Notes: generated by a model from the letters alone, not told the origin. Positions 8,486 to 16,721 are shown, numbered from the stretch's first letter. The stretch is DNA of 35,518 nt from an uncultured Lachnospiraceae bacterium (GCA_910576975.1 CAJTJY010000027.1:1-35518), one strand, 5' to 3'. A program made the numbers and translations.

Positions 8486-8528
8486 GGTTTGTAGAAACGC
8501 TCAACCCATCATGAGCATACATTAACTC
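8462..8528 (-). promoter_or_regulatory. Purine-class riboswitch aptamer, compact variant
   Basis: Three-way junction with the class hallmarks. P1 is GAGUUAAUG/CAUUAAUUU (8528-8520/8470-8462). P2 is GCUCA/UGAGC with a GG-containing loop. J2/3 is exactly GUUUCUAC (8498-8491). P3 is AACCA/UGGUU with loop CCGUAA, able to kiss the P2 loop, and J3/1 is GAC. The C of GAC corresponds to C74 of xpt, which selects guanine-type ligands. The A21-U75 pair is replaced by G-C, a compensatory change. J1/2 has only three nucleotides and nothing separates P2 from GUUUCUAC, so the base of P2 is about two nucleotides shorter on each side than in xpt. The ligand could be guanine, a guanine nucleoside or a related purine. 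Confidence 0.82.
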
Positions 8529-8564
8529 TCTATTCAATTTAATTTCAATTTGTTCGTTTCATTT

Positions 8565-8593
8565 ATGATATATTATTTTTTTACTAAAGTCAA
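8565..8593 (-). promoter_or_regulatory. Housekeeping promoter of the nucleoside operon
   Basis: TTGACT (8593-8588), a 17-nt A-rich spacer and TATCAT (8570-8565) on the minus strand. The predicted start near 8558 is about 30 nt before aptamer P1, the expected geometry for a riboswitch-controlled transcript. Confidence 0.75.
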
Positions 8594-8703
8594 TGTAACT
8601 ATCTACCTAATAGTGTCCATATTTTTTGTATATTTTCACCAACAGTCTATATTGTCACAATTGATTAGATAGATAAAATGCTGGGGCTTAACGCTTGTTT
8701 TTA

Positions 8704-8724
8704 CGAATAACATGGGCTTATTCG
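8704..8724 (-). terminator. Weak stem-loop after the HAD gene
   Basis: CGAATAA/TTATTCG stem with a 7-nt loop immediately after the stop codon of the phosphatase gene. No U-tract follows, so termination is uncertain. It is the only candidate end for the eight-gene directon upstream. Confidence 0.35.
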
Positions 8725-9381
8725 CTATATTTTGCACAATAACATGCTGTCCAACTCATCAAGCGCCTGCGCCACCCCGACATTCGGGTAAGCTTGCAGT
8801 TCGGCTTTGTAAGTCGTTCCCGTAGTTACCCCCGCAAAATCCACCCCTGCCGCCTGCGCCGTCCTGGCGTCCACCAGGCTGTCTCCCACATACAGCGCCT
8901 GGTCTTTCGGCAACTGCCAGTCGCCAAGCACCTGCAATACCCCTTCTGGATCCGGCTTTGGACGCTTGACATCCTCCCCTCCTATAATAATGTCAAATAG
9001 CCCCGACGCCTGATATTTCTCTAAAATAGCTTCTATCCGGTAATGATACTTTGTCGTAACAATCGCAAGGCGCTTTCCCTGCCTGTGCCATTTTTGAAGC
9101 AGCTCAAGGACCCCAGGAAAAAAACTGGTATTTTCTGTCATAATCTGGTCCGCTTTTTCCCGGAAATAACTGGAAAATTTCTCTGCCTGCTCTTGGTTTG
9201 CATCTTTAGTGAGTACCAGATAGGTCTGCTGCAAATCCAGGCCGATGGTTTTTCGTATCTCCTCTCTGTCCGCCAAATCATATCCCAGCCTTCTAAGCGC
9301 CGTGTTGACACATGTCACGATTCCTTCTGTGGAATCTCCCAATGTATAATCAAAATCGAAAATTATTCCTTTATATTTCAT
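8725..9381 (-). CDS. HAD-superfamily phosphatase (phosphoglycolate phosphatase-like)
   Basis: Cytoplasmic haloacid dehalogenase-type phosphatase, 218 aa. The nucleophile motif DFDYT (Asp9, Asp11), motif II Thr in IVTTKYH, motif III Lys in RPKPDPE and motif IV VGDSLVDA are all present, and a helical cap lies between motifs I and II. This is the Gph/PpaX branch, but the substrate cannot be read from sequence. The start at 9381 (MKYKGI) is chosen because it forms an ATGA overlap with the upstream gene and has GGGAG 8 nt before it. Confidence 0.88.
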   Translation of the reverse strand: MKYKGIIFDFDYTLGDSTEGIVTCVNTALRRLGYDLADREEIRKTIGLDLQQTYLVLTKDANQEQAEKFSSYFREKADQIMTENTSFFPGVLELLQKWHRQGKRLAIVTTKYHYRIEAILEKYQASGLFDIIIGGEDVKRPKPDPEGVLQVLGDWQLPKDQALYVGDSLVDARTAQAAGVDFAGVTTGTTYKAELQAYPNVGVAQALDELDSMLLCKI

Positions 9382-10274
9382 ATTGTAATCTCCCATAAGC
9401 CTTTGATCTGACCGCTTAAGGTCTCATAGTCCCATTGTTTTTCACTGTTTTTCCTGCTGTTGGGATCATTTACAAAAAATCCGTTCTGATCATATCCCCG
9501 AATTAAGATAAAATGTCCCGTAGTCGTAAAATCCCCTGGACGCATGCTGCTGATTAAAACGCCTCCCTGATCTAAAACCTGCTTCATAGCAGTCTCGCTC
9601 AGAGGCGCTTCGCTGCCTGCAAGCCCAAGCGCCGCAGCGCCCTCCGTAAAGAAATTCCAGCTCGTGCCCGCTTCTGTGTGATATCCTTTTTCAGACGCAT
9701 AGCTTGCCATCTTCCTAGGATCCATGCTGGCATCCCCAGTAAGGCAGAGATATGCCATCGTCATGCAAGTAGGACCACAGCCTGCGACTCCAATCATGCT
9801 GTCTCCATAGCTGTCATATCCCCAGCGCAGATCCCATTGCAGAAGAAGCGGAGCCTCCCCTTTCTGGCAAATGCCGGAAATATCAATTTCTTTCTCCTGA
9901 TAAAGCTCTCTTTGTGGATAACCTGTCACGAAATCGTAGGTTTCTGGATTGTTCTCGACCATCTCCAGCAATTCCTGCGGATACTCTTCCTCGTGAATGC
10001 TGTTTAAAAACTGCCACACCCTGCCTTGTCCCATTTCAAACAGGACATTTGCGGCGCCTCTTGTATAGAATAATGTCCCAAACACCAGAAACAATGTAAT
10101 TCCCAGGCAAATCTTCCTACGCCGGATCGCTTGCTTTCTCCTCGACTTGCGCCCTCTTTTGCCACTCTTGCGCACACGCCGCTTTCGCTCCCCAGCCGCA
10201 TCTAAATCTTTTCCAATTCTTCCATAACCATCCCAAGGAATGCTGTCCACATCCGTATAAATTTTGTATTCCAT
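9378..10274 (-). CDS. Membrane-anchored C39-like cysteine peptidase
   Basis: Type II membrane protein of 298 aa. Residues 30-54 are extremely basic (Arg/Lys clusters), one membrane segment spans about 55-71, and the rest should be extracellular. The outer part has a peptidase C39-like (papain-like) fold: Gln146 in LLQWDLRWG, catalytic Cys166 in AGCGPTC, His254 in TTGHFILI and Asn269/Asp270 in FVNDPNS. Relatives process or bind peptides and cell-wall components at the surface. It follows the VanS-like kinase gene by 142 nt and overlaps the phosphatase gene by 4 nt, so it may be an output of the two-component system. The target is unknown. Confidence 0.8.
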   Translation of the reverse strand: MEYKIYTDVDSIPWDGYGRIGKDLDAAGERKRRVRKSGKRGRKSRRKQAIRRRKICLGITLFLVFGTLFYTRGAANVLFEMGQGRVWQFLNSIHEEEYPQELLEMVENNPETYDFVTGYPQRELYQEKEIDISGICQKGEAPLLLQWDLRWGYDSYGDSMIGVAGCGPTCMTMAYLCLTGDASMDPRKMASYASEKGYHTEAGTSWNFFTEGAAALGLAGSEAPLSETAMKQVLDQGGVLISSMRPGDFTTTGHFILIRGYDQNGFFVNDPNSRKNSEKQWDYETLSGQIKGLWEITI

Positions 10275-10416
10275 AATCTTTCCTGTCCTTTCTGTGTATT
10301 AATTTTAAAACCCTTTTGGGGCTTCTCTTTTCTTACTCACAGTATAGACAAAAAAGATCATCGGTTCTTACGTTTTTTTTCGCAAATTTTTTAAGAATTT
10401 ATGAAGATTTTCTTTC

Positions 10417-11505
10417 TCATTTTATAGGAAGCTCTATCGTAAATATCGTCCGCTCCTGACTGCTTGCAGCCTGAATGTTCCCTCCATGACGTTCCACGAT
10501 CTCCTTGGCTATGGCAAGCCCCAGCCCTGCGCCTCCGGTTCTGCTTTGCCTAGCGGCATCGAGGCGGTAAAACTGCTGAAATATTCTGCCAAGCTTTTCC
10601 TCTGGAATCGTAGCGCCCTCATTTTCTACTTTAACATAAAGGCTCCCTTTTTGAACCTGCGCACAAATGCTTATCACGCTTCCCTCATATCCATACAACA
10701 GCGCATTACGCAGCAAATTGTCAAATACACGCTGCATCTTGTCTGTGTCACAAGTGATTTCAATCTCTTGCGGCTGCAAATCCATTTGACAGCTCATTTG
10801 CTTTTGCGCAAGCATCGGACTAAATTCATACATGATCTGCTCTAGCATCCGTTTGAGAGACACCGTTGACAACTCCAGCTCCAGATGCGTCAGGCTGAAT
10901 CTGGTGATCTCAAAAAACTCATTGATCAGCTCCTCCAAGCGCTCTGCCTTTTCCAACGAAATAGAAAGGTACTTTTCTCTAAGTTGCGGTGAGATCTGTA
11001 CTTCCTCTTTCAGGAGCGTGAGATAACCGATCACCGAAGTCAGCGGCGTCTTTAGATCATGGGCGAGATACACGACCAAGTCGTTTTTGCGCTGCTCCGC
11101 TTCTCTTGCCAGCCGTTTGTTTTGATGAATCTGAAACTGCACCTCGTTCATTCGCTGCTGCGCTTCCGCTAGTTCTGGACGCAGGCGCAGCGGCCGTTCA
11201 TCTTGCGCCAGCCCTTCCATAGCATCCATCACTTCCTGAAAATAATTTAAAAGCTTAACCCAATAATAAATGCCAATGCAAAAAAGCGCTGCCAGAAACA
11301 TTCCCGTTACAAAAATCCCCGTATTATCTGAAATCCAATGAAGCGCGGGGTATATTCCTTCATCGCCGTACCAAGTAAAAGAACCAAAATAGGCTCTTCC
11401 AAGGACAAGGCATCCTGTCAGCACCCCCATGCATAAAATTCCGGCTGACAGCATTTTTCGAAAAAAACGTCCCAGGATCTTCGATTTTATTGATTCTTTA
11501 TTCAT
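10417..11505 (-). CDS. VanS-like sensor histidine kinase
   Basis: Membrane sensor kinase, 362 aa. Two membrane segments (about 18-38 and 62-84) flank a very short external loop of about 23 residues, so the stimulus is probably sensed in or at the membrane. A HAMP-like coiled region leads to the H-box LAHDLKTPLT with His149. The N-box DNLLRNALLYG and the G-box GGAGLGLAI follow. The likely partner is the response regulator at 13457-14164, from which it is separated by two defence-like genes. The start at 11505 uses GAGGAG 12 nt upstream and overlaps the HNH gene end by 8 nt; an in-frame ATG at 11529 is possible. Confidence 0.88.
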   Translation of the reverse strand: MNKESIKSKILGRFFRKMLSAGILCMGVLTGCLVLGRAYFGSFTWYGDEGIYPALHWISDNTGIFVTGMFLAALFCIGIYYWVKLLNYFQEVMDAMEGLAQDERPLRLRPELAEAQQRMNEVQFQIHQNKRLAREAEQRKNDLVVYLAHDLKTPLTSVIGYLTLLKEEVQISPQLREKYLSISLEKAERLEELINEFFEITRFSLTHLELELSTVSLKRMLEQIMYEFSPMLAQKQMSCQMDLQPQEIEITCDTDKMQRVFDNLLRNALLYGYEGSVISICAQVQKGSLYVKVENEGATIPEEKLGRIFQQFYRLDAARQSRTGGAGLGLAIAKEIVERHGGNIQAASSQERTIFTIELPIK

Positions 11506-12118
11506 GAACGTGAAAATCTCCTCTGTCATAGAAATATTGGATCATGTCTGCGAAAGGCTCCAGTACTCCGTCTTGATCCGGCGTAAGAAAAAGCAGATAA
11601 ACCATTTCAGGATCTTGGTAACTGTCACAAATTTTATATTGCGCCCTTCTCGCCCGCTGCAGCTCATACGCATCCAGGTTTAAAAGCTTGTAAGTATATT
11701 CTCCGCTTGTTCCCACGCCGCTTACTTGCCCATTAGGATAAAATTCAAAATATTTTTCACACTCTTCGCTCAATGGCGATACAAACAGGTCTTCATCATA
11801 TTCCTTATCTTTTTTAGAACCGCAGGTAGCATTTATGCCTTCTGTCTTGCAAGAAGCAATCAGGTTAGCATATTCCATTGTCTGCTTCGGGTAAGCATTC
11901 TGAGGCCTGATATGTTCGTTTAAAGAATCTTCCATCCCTATCTTGCGACAGCAATAGCAACACAAGCCATGCTGGGATTGAAGCAAATATTCTCGCAGAT
12001 TTCTTCTGACCTGATTCCCATCTTCTGTCATTTTCAAGTCACTATATCGCTGCCTGGGGTGCATCTTCTTATACTGAGCCCAGAACTCAGGTTCCTCCCA
12101 GCGATCTATTTTTTTCAT
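11498..12118 (-). CDS. HNH endonuclease, Septu PtuB-like
   Basis: 206-aa HNH nuclease of the TIGR02646/PtuB kind. The first zinc knuckle lies in CCYCC (53-57), the catalytic EHIRP (Glu68, His69) follows, and Asn85 with Cys90 and Cys99 completes the second metal-binding half (NLIASC and ATCGSKK). In Septu systems and in retron-Ec78-type systems this nuclease works with the adjacent ATPase to cut nucleic acid during phage infection. The gene starts 32 nt inside the end of the ATPase gene with GAGGAG upstream, and its own end overlaps the kinase start by 8 nt. The pairing with the ATPase makes the Septu call likely; activity is inferred. Confidence 0.78.
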   Translation of the reverse strand: MKKIDRWEEPEFWAQYKKMHPRQRYSDLKMTEDGNQVRRNLREYLLQSQHGLCCYCCRKIGMEDSLNEHIRPQNAYPKQTMEYANLIASCKTEGINATCGSKKDKEYDEDLFVSPLSEECEKYFEFYPNGQVSGVGTSGEYTYKLLNLDAYELQRARRAQYKICDSYQDPEMVYLLFLTPDQDGVLEPFADMIQYFYDRGDFHVHE

Positions 12119-13382
12119 CTAGTATTTTACTCCTCTTCAAATAGCCTTTTAACAAGATATAGTCTTCATCCATGGTACCTGAAATATCTGCCAGCTCCCT
12201 CAATAACCTTTCTGCGCTATGATACTGCCTCCTAGTAATCAATTCATTAATCCGGCTAACAATATCTTTCACAAGCACATTTTTAGAATCTGTATGCATA
12301 TATTTTTCCAGAATTAAATTGCTGTCATATCCATCCATTCGTTTGATGGACCTTACCTCACAGGCTCCGTTTTCCAATTCTGACAACACAAAAATGTTAT
12401 AGCGGTCATCCGCCTCTCCTAAAATCTGCGGTGAGTGCGTAGTAATAATAAATTGAATATTAGGGAATGTATTTCTGAGAACTTTCAATACTTTTCTTTG
12501 CCATAAGGGATGCATATGCAATTCAATTTCATCAATCAGTACAATGCCTTGACCTTGTAAAGGGTTTTCCAAACCTGGATTTGCCAGGGCAAGCCTTCTC
12601 GCCAAATCCCCAAACAATGCAAGCGTGCACTTTTCTCCATCAGACAATAAGTCAACTCGGATTTCTTTGCCAGACTTATCGACCACCATGCGAACCGGAT
12701 TTCTTCTGATCCTTAAATTGGCAACATTTCCAATCATTGCCTCGATCGCATCACGAACGCTCTTTAATAACGGATCTGTGTAAATTAATCCAGGGCGTTC
12801 CCTTGCCTCAATCACCTCATTGGCTTCCTGATCACGATACCATTCAAAGAATGTACGAAAATCCAACTCATTCTCTATCGCCCGTTCCAATGCTGATAAT
12901 TTATCAAAATCATGTTTTTTCCTTATCCTGTCCGGAATATCCAATACCGAACGGTTTGTACCATAATTGACGAAAATCGGCATCGGAGCAGACTGTATTT
13001 CCAAATAGTCATGTTCAAATTTCTCTGTAAATCTAGCGTAATAGCCCCTATGGTAAGACAGTAGATTTTTTCTCTGGTTCTTTCTTGCTTTTTCATAATA
13101 CCGCAGCAGAGGAAATGCTTGTCCGTCCAGTTCCAATTTACCTTCTATAAACAAGTTCGTCTTTCCAACTGATATCATCTCATCAGAAAACGACATAAAC
13201 GCTTTCCCCTGTGCTGGATTTAAACGGTTAATCCATACCCGGTTCAAATAATTTACCGCTGATAAGACTGTCGATTTTCCAGTTCCATTTATGCCAAAAA
13301 TGATCGTGCTTTTTCCATTTAATACAAACTTTTGCTCCGTAAATATTTTGTAGTTAATCAACGTCAGCTCTTGTAGCCGCAC
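12087..13382 (-). CDS. RecF/SMC-like AAA ATPase, Septu PtuA-like
   Basis: ABC-type ATPase of the AAA_15/AAA_21 group, 431 aa. Walker A GINGTGKST lies at 30-38 right after a LTLINYKIF start, typical of RecF-like DNA-repair and defence ATPases. The signature LLSDGEKCTLALF, Walker B GIVLIDEIELHMHP and the switch His in ITTHSPQIL are complete. The C-terminal 80 residues are helical and may contact the HNH partner. The start chosen is the GTG at 13382 with AGGAGG 11 nt upstream; a TTG at 13427 or ATG at 13415 would add 11-15 residues. By eye the stretch is richer in A+T than its neighbours, which fits acquisition. No retron reverse transcriptase is nearby, which favours stand-alone Septu. Confidence 0.78.
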   Translation of the reverse strand: MRLQELTLINYKIFTEQKFVLNGKSTIIFGINGTGKSTVLSAVNYLNRVWINRLNPAQGKAFMSFSDEMISVGKTNLFIEGKLELDGQAFPLLRYYEKARKNQRKNLLSYHRGYYARFTEKFEHDYLEIQSAPMPIFVNYGTNRSVLDIPDRIRKKHDFDKLSALERAIENELDFRTFFEWYRDQEANEVIEARERPGLIYTDPLLKSVRDAIEAMIGNVANLRIRRNPVRMVVDKSGKEIRVDLLSDGEKCTLALFGDLARRLALANPGLENPLQGQGIVLIDEIELHMHPLWQRKVLKVLRNTFPNIQFIITTHSPQILGEADDRYNIFVLSELENGACEVRSIKRMDGYDSNLILEKYMHTDSKNVLVKDIVSRINELITRRQYHSAERLLRELADISGTMDEDYILLKGYLKRSKILDEKNRSLGGT

Positions 13383-13456
13383 AGAACCATTCACCTCCTG
13401 ACAAATACTGAGCATTCTCTGACTCAAAATCTATTGATCAAATCTTTTTATCGTGT

Positions 13457-14164
13457 TTACTTTTCAATAGTATAACCCACGCCCCAAACTGTTTTAATGA
13501 ATTTATGGTTGCGATAGGAATCCTGCATTTTCTCTCGGATTCTTCCCACATGCGCCATCACGGTATTGTTGCTGTCCAGATATTTTTCCTTCCAAACCGC
13601 CTCAAACAATTCCTCCGACGAGACTACCGCCCCCTGATGTTCGCAAAGAAACCATAAAATCGAAAACTCCCGAGGGGTCAGTTCCAGCTCTTTCCCATAC
13701 AGCGTGCTCTGGTGCGTGCTGCGGTTCATCACAAGGCCTCTGATCTCTAGCTCCTCCCCAAAAGACTTCTTGTCATGTCCATGGTCCGCCTCATTATATT
13801 GGCGATAGCGGCGAAGCTGTGTCTTGATCCGTGCGACAACCTCCAAGGGATTAAAAGGCTTTGTAATATAGTCGTCCGCCCCCAACATCAAACCGTTGAT
13901 CTTATCCACGTCTTCTACCTTAGCCGTGAGCATAATGATAGGAAAATAGTGGTTCCTGCGTATTTCCTGACAAAGCTTAAAGCCATCTATATCTGGAAGC
14001 ATCACATCCAAAAGCGCCAAATCTATGCGCTCTTTTTCGACACATGCAAGCGCTTCTGCACCCTGGTAATACTTGAATACCTGATAGCCCTCATTTTCCA
14101 AGTAAAGCTCCAACAGGTCCGCCACTTCCTTTTCATCATCCACTACCAAAATCGTATGCGCCAT
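13457..14164 (-). CDS. VanR-like response regulator (OmpR family)
   Basis: 235-aa DNA-binding response regulator. The receiver has Asp9-Asp10, phospho-acceptor Asp53 (LLDVMLPDIDG), the Thr of MLTAK and Lys of ITKPFNP. A winged-helix output domain (about 135-235) ends in TVWGVGYTI. It starts 12 nt after the hydF stop with GGAGGGTG as ribosome binding site. Its cognate kinase is presumably the one at 10417-11505, two genes downstream. The nearest neighbours suggest the operon is co-transcribed, so the regulator may control its own operon including the defence-like genes. Confidence 0.92.
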   Translation of the reverse strand: MAHTILVVDDEKEVADLLELYLENEGYQVFKYYQGAEALACVEKERIDLALLDVMLPDIDGFKLCQEIRRNHYFPIIMLTAKVEDVDKINGLMLGADDYITKPFNPLEVVARIKTQLRRYRQYNEADHGHDKKSFGEELEIRGLVMNRSTHQSTLYGKELELTPREFSILWFLCEHQGAVVSSEELFEAVWKEKYLDSNNTVMAHVGRIREKMQDSYRNHKFIKTVWGVGYTIEK

Positions 14165-14176
14165 TTCACCCTCCGC

Positions 14177-15406
14177 TCATCCATGCTGTTCCGGCAGACA
14201 GGCAAGCGCCTGCGGAAACAACTCTACGCTTCGTCTCAAAATCCCCTGCATATATGCAATGGCAATCCCATAGTTGGTGATTGGCACGCCTTGGTCCTTG
14301 GCGCATTTGAAACGGTATTTGACTTCACGTTGATTCAGCATACAGCCTCCACAATGAACAATCAGCTTATAACCTGATAAATCTTCTGGAAATTCCGTTC
14401 CAGACGAAAACTGGATCTGTAGCTGCTTTTTGGTATGCTCTTTCAGCCACCTTGGAATTTTAACGGAGCCAATATCGTCACATTGCCTGTGATGGGTGCA
14501 GCCCTCAGAAATCAGCAGCTGGTCTCCATCCTGTAACTTCTCTATAGCGGCTGCGCCCTGGACGACCATTTCAAGATCTCCCTTATATCTCGCAAACAAA
14601 ATCGAAAAAGAGGTCAGCGGGATCTGCCTAGGCGTGTCTGCGCTTACTTTTGCAAATACCTGGCTATCCGTAATCACCATGGCAGGCTGCTTGCCAAGAT
14701 GCTTCAAGGTATCTTTGAGCTGATTTTCCTTGACTACGACAGACACTGCATCCGATTCGAGAATATCACGAATCGTCTGCTGCTGAGGCAGGATCAGTCT
14801 GCCCTTGGGCGCCGCCTTGTCAATAGGCGTCACCAGCACCACGATATCCGACGGCTTTAGCAGATCTCCTACAATGCGATGCTTTGGCTCATTGGCGACT
14901 GCAAGGCGGGCAATCATTTCTTTGAGGACTTCCACCTGAAAACCCGTTTTCGCACTGACCTTTATGGAATTTTCTAACATAGAGTCTTCCCAGGCTGGGT
15001 GCTTAGCATTTCTGAGATCTTCTTTATTAAACGCCACCACATAAGGAATCTGCTTCTCCTTAAATAGTTCTAAAAGTTCCTGCTCCACGGCAGTAATTCC
15101 TGTTGTGCCGTCCGCCACGAGCACCGCTACATCCGTCTTATTTAAAATTTGTCTCGCTTTTCGCACACGCAGTGTTCCCAAGTCCCCCTGATCATCGATT
15201 CCGGGGGTGTCAATCACCACCACAGGACCCATCGGCAGCAGCTCCATAGCTTTCTGCACCGGGTCTGTCGTAGTTCCCTTCACCTGGGAAACTACCGCAA
15301 GCTCTTGCCCTGCCACGGCGTTCACCAAGCTGGATTTTCCTGCATTCCTTCTGCCAAAAAAACCGATGTGTATACGCTCTGCACTAGGCGCGCTGTTTAG
15401 ACTCAT
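14177..15406 (-). CDS. hydF: [FeFe]-hydrogenase maturation GTPase HydF
   Basis: Scaffold GTPase on which the 2Fe subcluster of the [FeFe]-hydrogenase H-cluster is assembled before transfer to HydA. It is 409 aa. The N-terminal GTPase domain has P-loop GRRNAGKSS (18-26), DTPGIDD and the NKED base-recognition motif. The C-terminal cluster-binding domain has GCTHHRQC and HCGGC, the CxH...CxxC ligands of HydF. AAAGGAG precedes the ATG. It lies 29 nt after the TM1266-like gene. hydE, hydG and the hydrogenase are not in the window. Confidence 0.95.
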   Translation of the reverse strand: MSLNSAPSAERIHIGFFGRRNAGKSSLVNAVAGQELAVVSQVKGTTTDPVQKAMELLPMGPVVVIDTPGIDDQGDLGTLRVRKARQILNKTDVAVLVADGTTGITAVEQELLELFKEKQIPYVVAFNKEDLRNAKHPAWEDSMLENSIKVSAKTGFQVEVLKEMIARLAVANEPKHRIVGDLLKPSDIVVLVTPIDKAAPKGRLILPQQQTIRDILESDAVSVVVKENQLKDTLKHLGKQPAMVITDSQVFAKVSADTPRQIPLTSFSILFARYKGDLEMVVQGAAAIEKLQDGDQLLISEGCTHHRQCDDIGSVKIPRWLKEHTKKQLQIQFSSGTEFPEDLSGYKLIVHCGGCMLNQREVKYRFKCAKDQGVPITNYGIAIAYMQGILRRSVELFPQALACLPEQHG

Positions 15407-15435
15407 ACGATTCTCCTTTCTGCCGTATCTTGTTT

Positions 15436-15687
15436 TCAGAGCCCTGTCTTGGAAAAAGCCGCCTTACTGCTGATCCCTGGAAGCTTTCCAATCTTTCCAG
15501 AAAGAGCGCTAATCATGCTCTGAGGGGCGTCGACTGCTATGCTGATAATATGTATCCCTTTTTTGGGATAAGGAATCCCCATGCGCCCAATGATATAGTC
15601 TCCGTATTCATGAAGCACTTGATTTAATGCTTCCACAGAGGATTTCTCCTCCACGATAATTCCAATAATGGCTACCCTTGATTCCAT
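15436..15687 (-). CDS. TM1266-family putative iron-only hydrogenase regulator
   Basis: Small ACT/ferredoxin-fold protein of 83 aa, from MESRVAIIGIIVE to the KLPGISSKAAFSK end, with the IGRMGIPYP and HIISIAVDA segments typical of the TM1266 family. This family is nearly always found beside hydrogenase maturation genes, as here with hydF. Its biochemical role is not established. The ATG at 15687 is preferred because GGAAG stands just upstream; the in-frame GTG at 15702 has no site. Confidence 0.85.
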   Translation of the reverse strand: MESRVAIIGIIVEEKSSVEALNQVLHEYGDYIIGRMGIPYPKKGIHIISIAVDAPQSMISALSGKIGKLPGISSKAAFSKTGL

Positions 15688-15793
15688 GTTACTTCCTTTC
15701 ACTGATCGTTAGATAGGTAATTGCGAAACTACCAAATGATCAAAATTTCTTATACAATTCGCCGCCTTTTTGCGCTCCGCTTTCGGTACAGAC

Positions 15794-15820
15794 ACATTTC
15801 CTTACTGGCTTCATATATTG
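15794..15820 (+). promoter_or_regulatory. Candidate sigma-K promoter of dpaAB
   Basis: AC at 15794-15795, 16 nt, then CATATATTG at 15812-15820, close to the B. subtilis sigma-K pattern AC-N17-CATANNNTA. Mother-cell sigma-K control is known for dipicolinate synthase, so position and pattern agree. Confidence 0.55.
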
Positions 15821-15848
15821 TAGAGAACATTTATTTTCGAGGAAACCT

Positions 15849-16721
15849 ATGGAATCATCATCCATTACCATACTTGGCGGAGATCTCAGGCAATGTTATG
15901 CAGCAGAATATCTCTGTGCTCAAGGCTGGCAGGTTCTATGCTGGCACACGCCAAGATTTCCCTATAGTTCCAAGATCCGGCAGGCTGACTGCCTGTCTCA
16001 GGCGCTGGAGCATTGCGACTTGCTTCTTGCTCCCACTCCATTGACACAAGACGGGATCAATCTGTCTCAATCAGAGGACTCACATCCTGCTTGCCGCCTG
16101 CAAGACATATGGGAACAACTTTCTCCCTGCCATGCGCTTGCCGCCTTTGGCATTCCCAAGGAGCATCAGGAGCCTTTGGAAAAAACAGGATGCCGTACGT
16201 TAATTTTTGGCGCTTCTTTTGCTTTTAACATAGAAAACGCCCTGCTGACTGCGGAAGGGCTGCTGTCAGAAGTCATTCGATGCACGCCGTTTGCCCTGTC
16301 TTGTGCAAACGTGTTGCTGTTAGGATTTGGCTGCTGCGGATCCGCCATCGGCAAGTTGTTCCATCCCCTTTGCCGCACCATTTACCTGGTAGAAGAGGAC
16401 GAAGCAAAACAAAGACTTGCAGAAAATAACGGAATCTGCCCCATCCGTCCAGAAGACTTCTCTCAAGTCCTGCCACAATGCCAGATCGTAATCAACACAA
16501 TTCCTGGCGCTGTCTTAGAACCATCCCTGCTGCCCTTGCTTCACAGCTCCTGTCATTTGTTTGACATTGCCTCCGCTCCCTATGGCTTCCCCGCAGACAC
16601 TACCCGGAACTGCCTGCTGCCGTATTTTCGCATCCCAGGCATTCCTGGACGTTTCTCTCCCGTCACTGCCGGAGAAATCATCGGCAGGACCATAGAAAGG
16701 ATGACCGAACATGCATTATGA
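15849..16721 (+). CDS. dpaA: Dipicolinate synthase subunit A
   Basis: 290-aa DpaA/SpoVFA. Together with DpaB it oxidises dihydrodipicolinate (or its hydrated precursor) to dipicolinic acid in the mother cell for spore heat resistance. The N-terminal SITILGGDLRQCYAAEYL is the first nucleotide-binding-like segment. The central VLLLGFGCCGSAIGKLF is the Rossmann glycine-rich loop, followed by the INTIPGAVL and FDIASAPYG segments. GAGG stands six bases before the ATG. The reading frame overlaps dpaB by 11 nt. This is direct evidence for sporulation. Confidence 0.93.
   Translation: MESSSITILGGDLRQCYAAEYLCAQGWQVLCWHTPRFPYSSKIRQADCLSQALEHCDLLLAPTPLTQDGINLSQSEDSHPACRLQDIWEQLSPCHALAAFGIPKEHQEPLEKTGCRTLIFGASFAFNIENALLTAEGLLSEVIRCTPFALSCANVLLLGFGCCGSAIGKLFHPLCRTIYLVEEDEAKQRLAENNGICPIRPEDFSQVLPQCQIVINTIPGAVLEPSLLPLLHSSCHLFDIASAPYGFPADTTRNCLLPYFRIPGIPGRFSPVTAGEIIGRTIERMTEHAL

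Noticed and set aside
12087..13382. Retron-associated ATPase
   Set aside because: The HNH partner is of the type used by some retrons, but no reverse transcriptase or msr/msd-like sequence is near, so stand-alone Septu is preferred.
13775..14377. 200-aa open frame on the plus strand
   Set aside because: It lies antisense across the response regulator and the hydF end, and has no ribosome binding site or recognisable motif.
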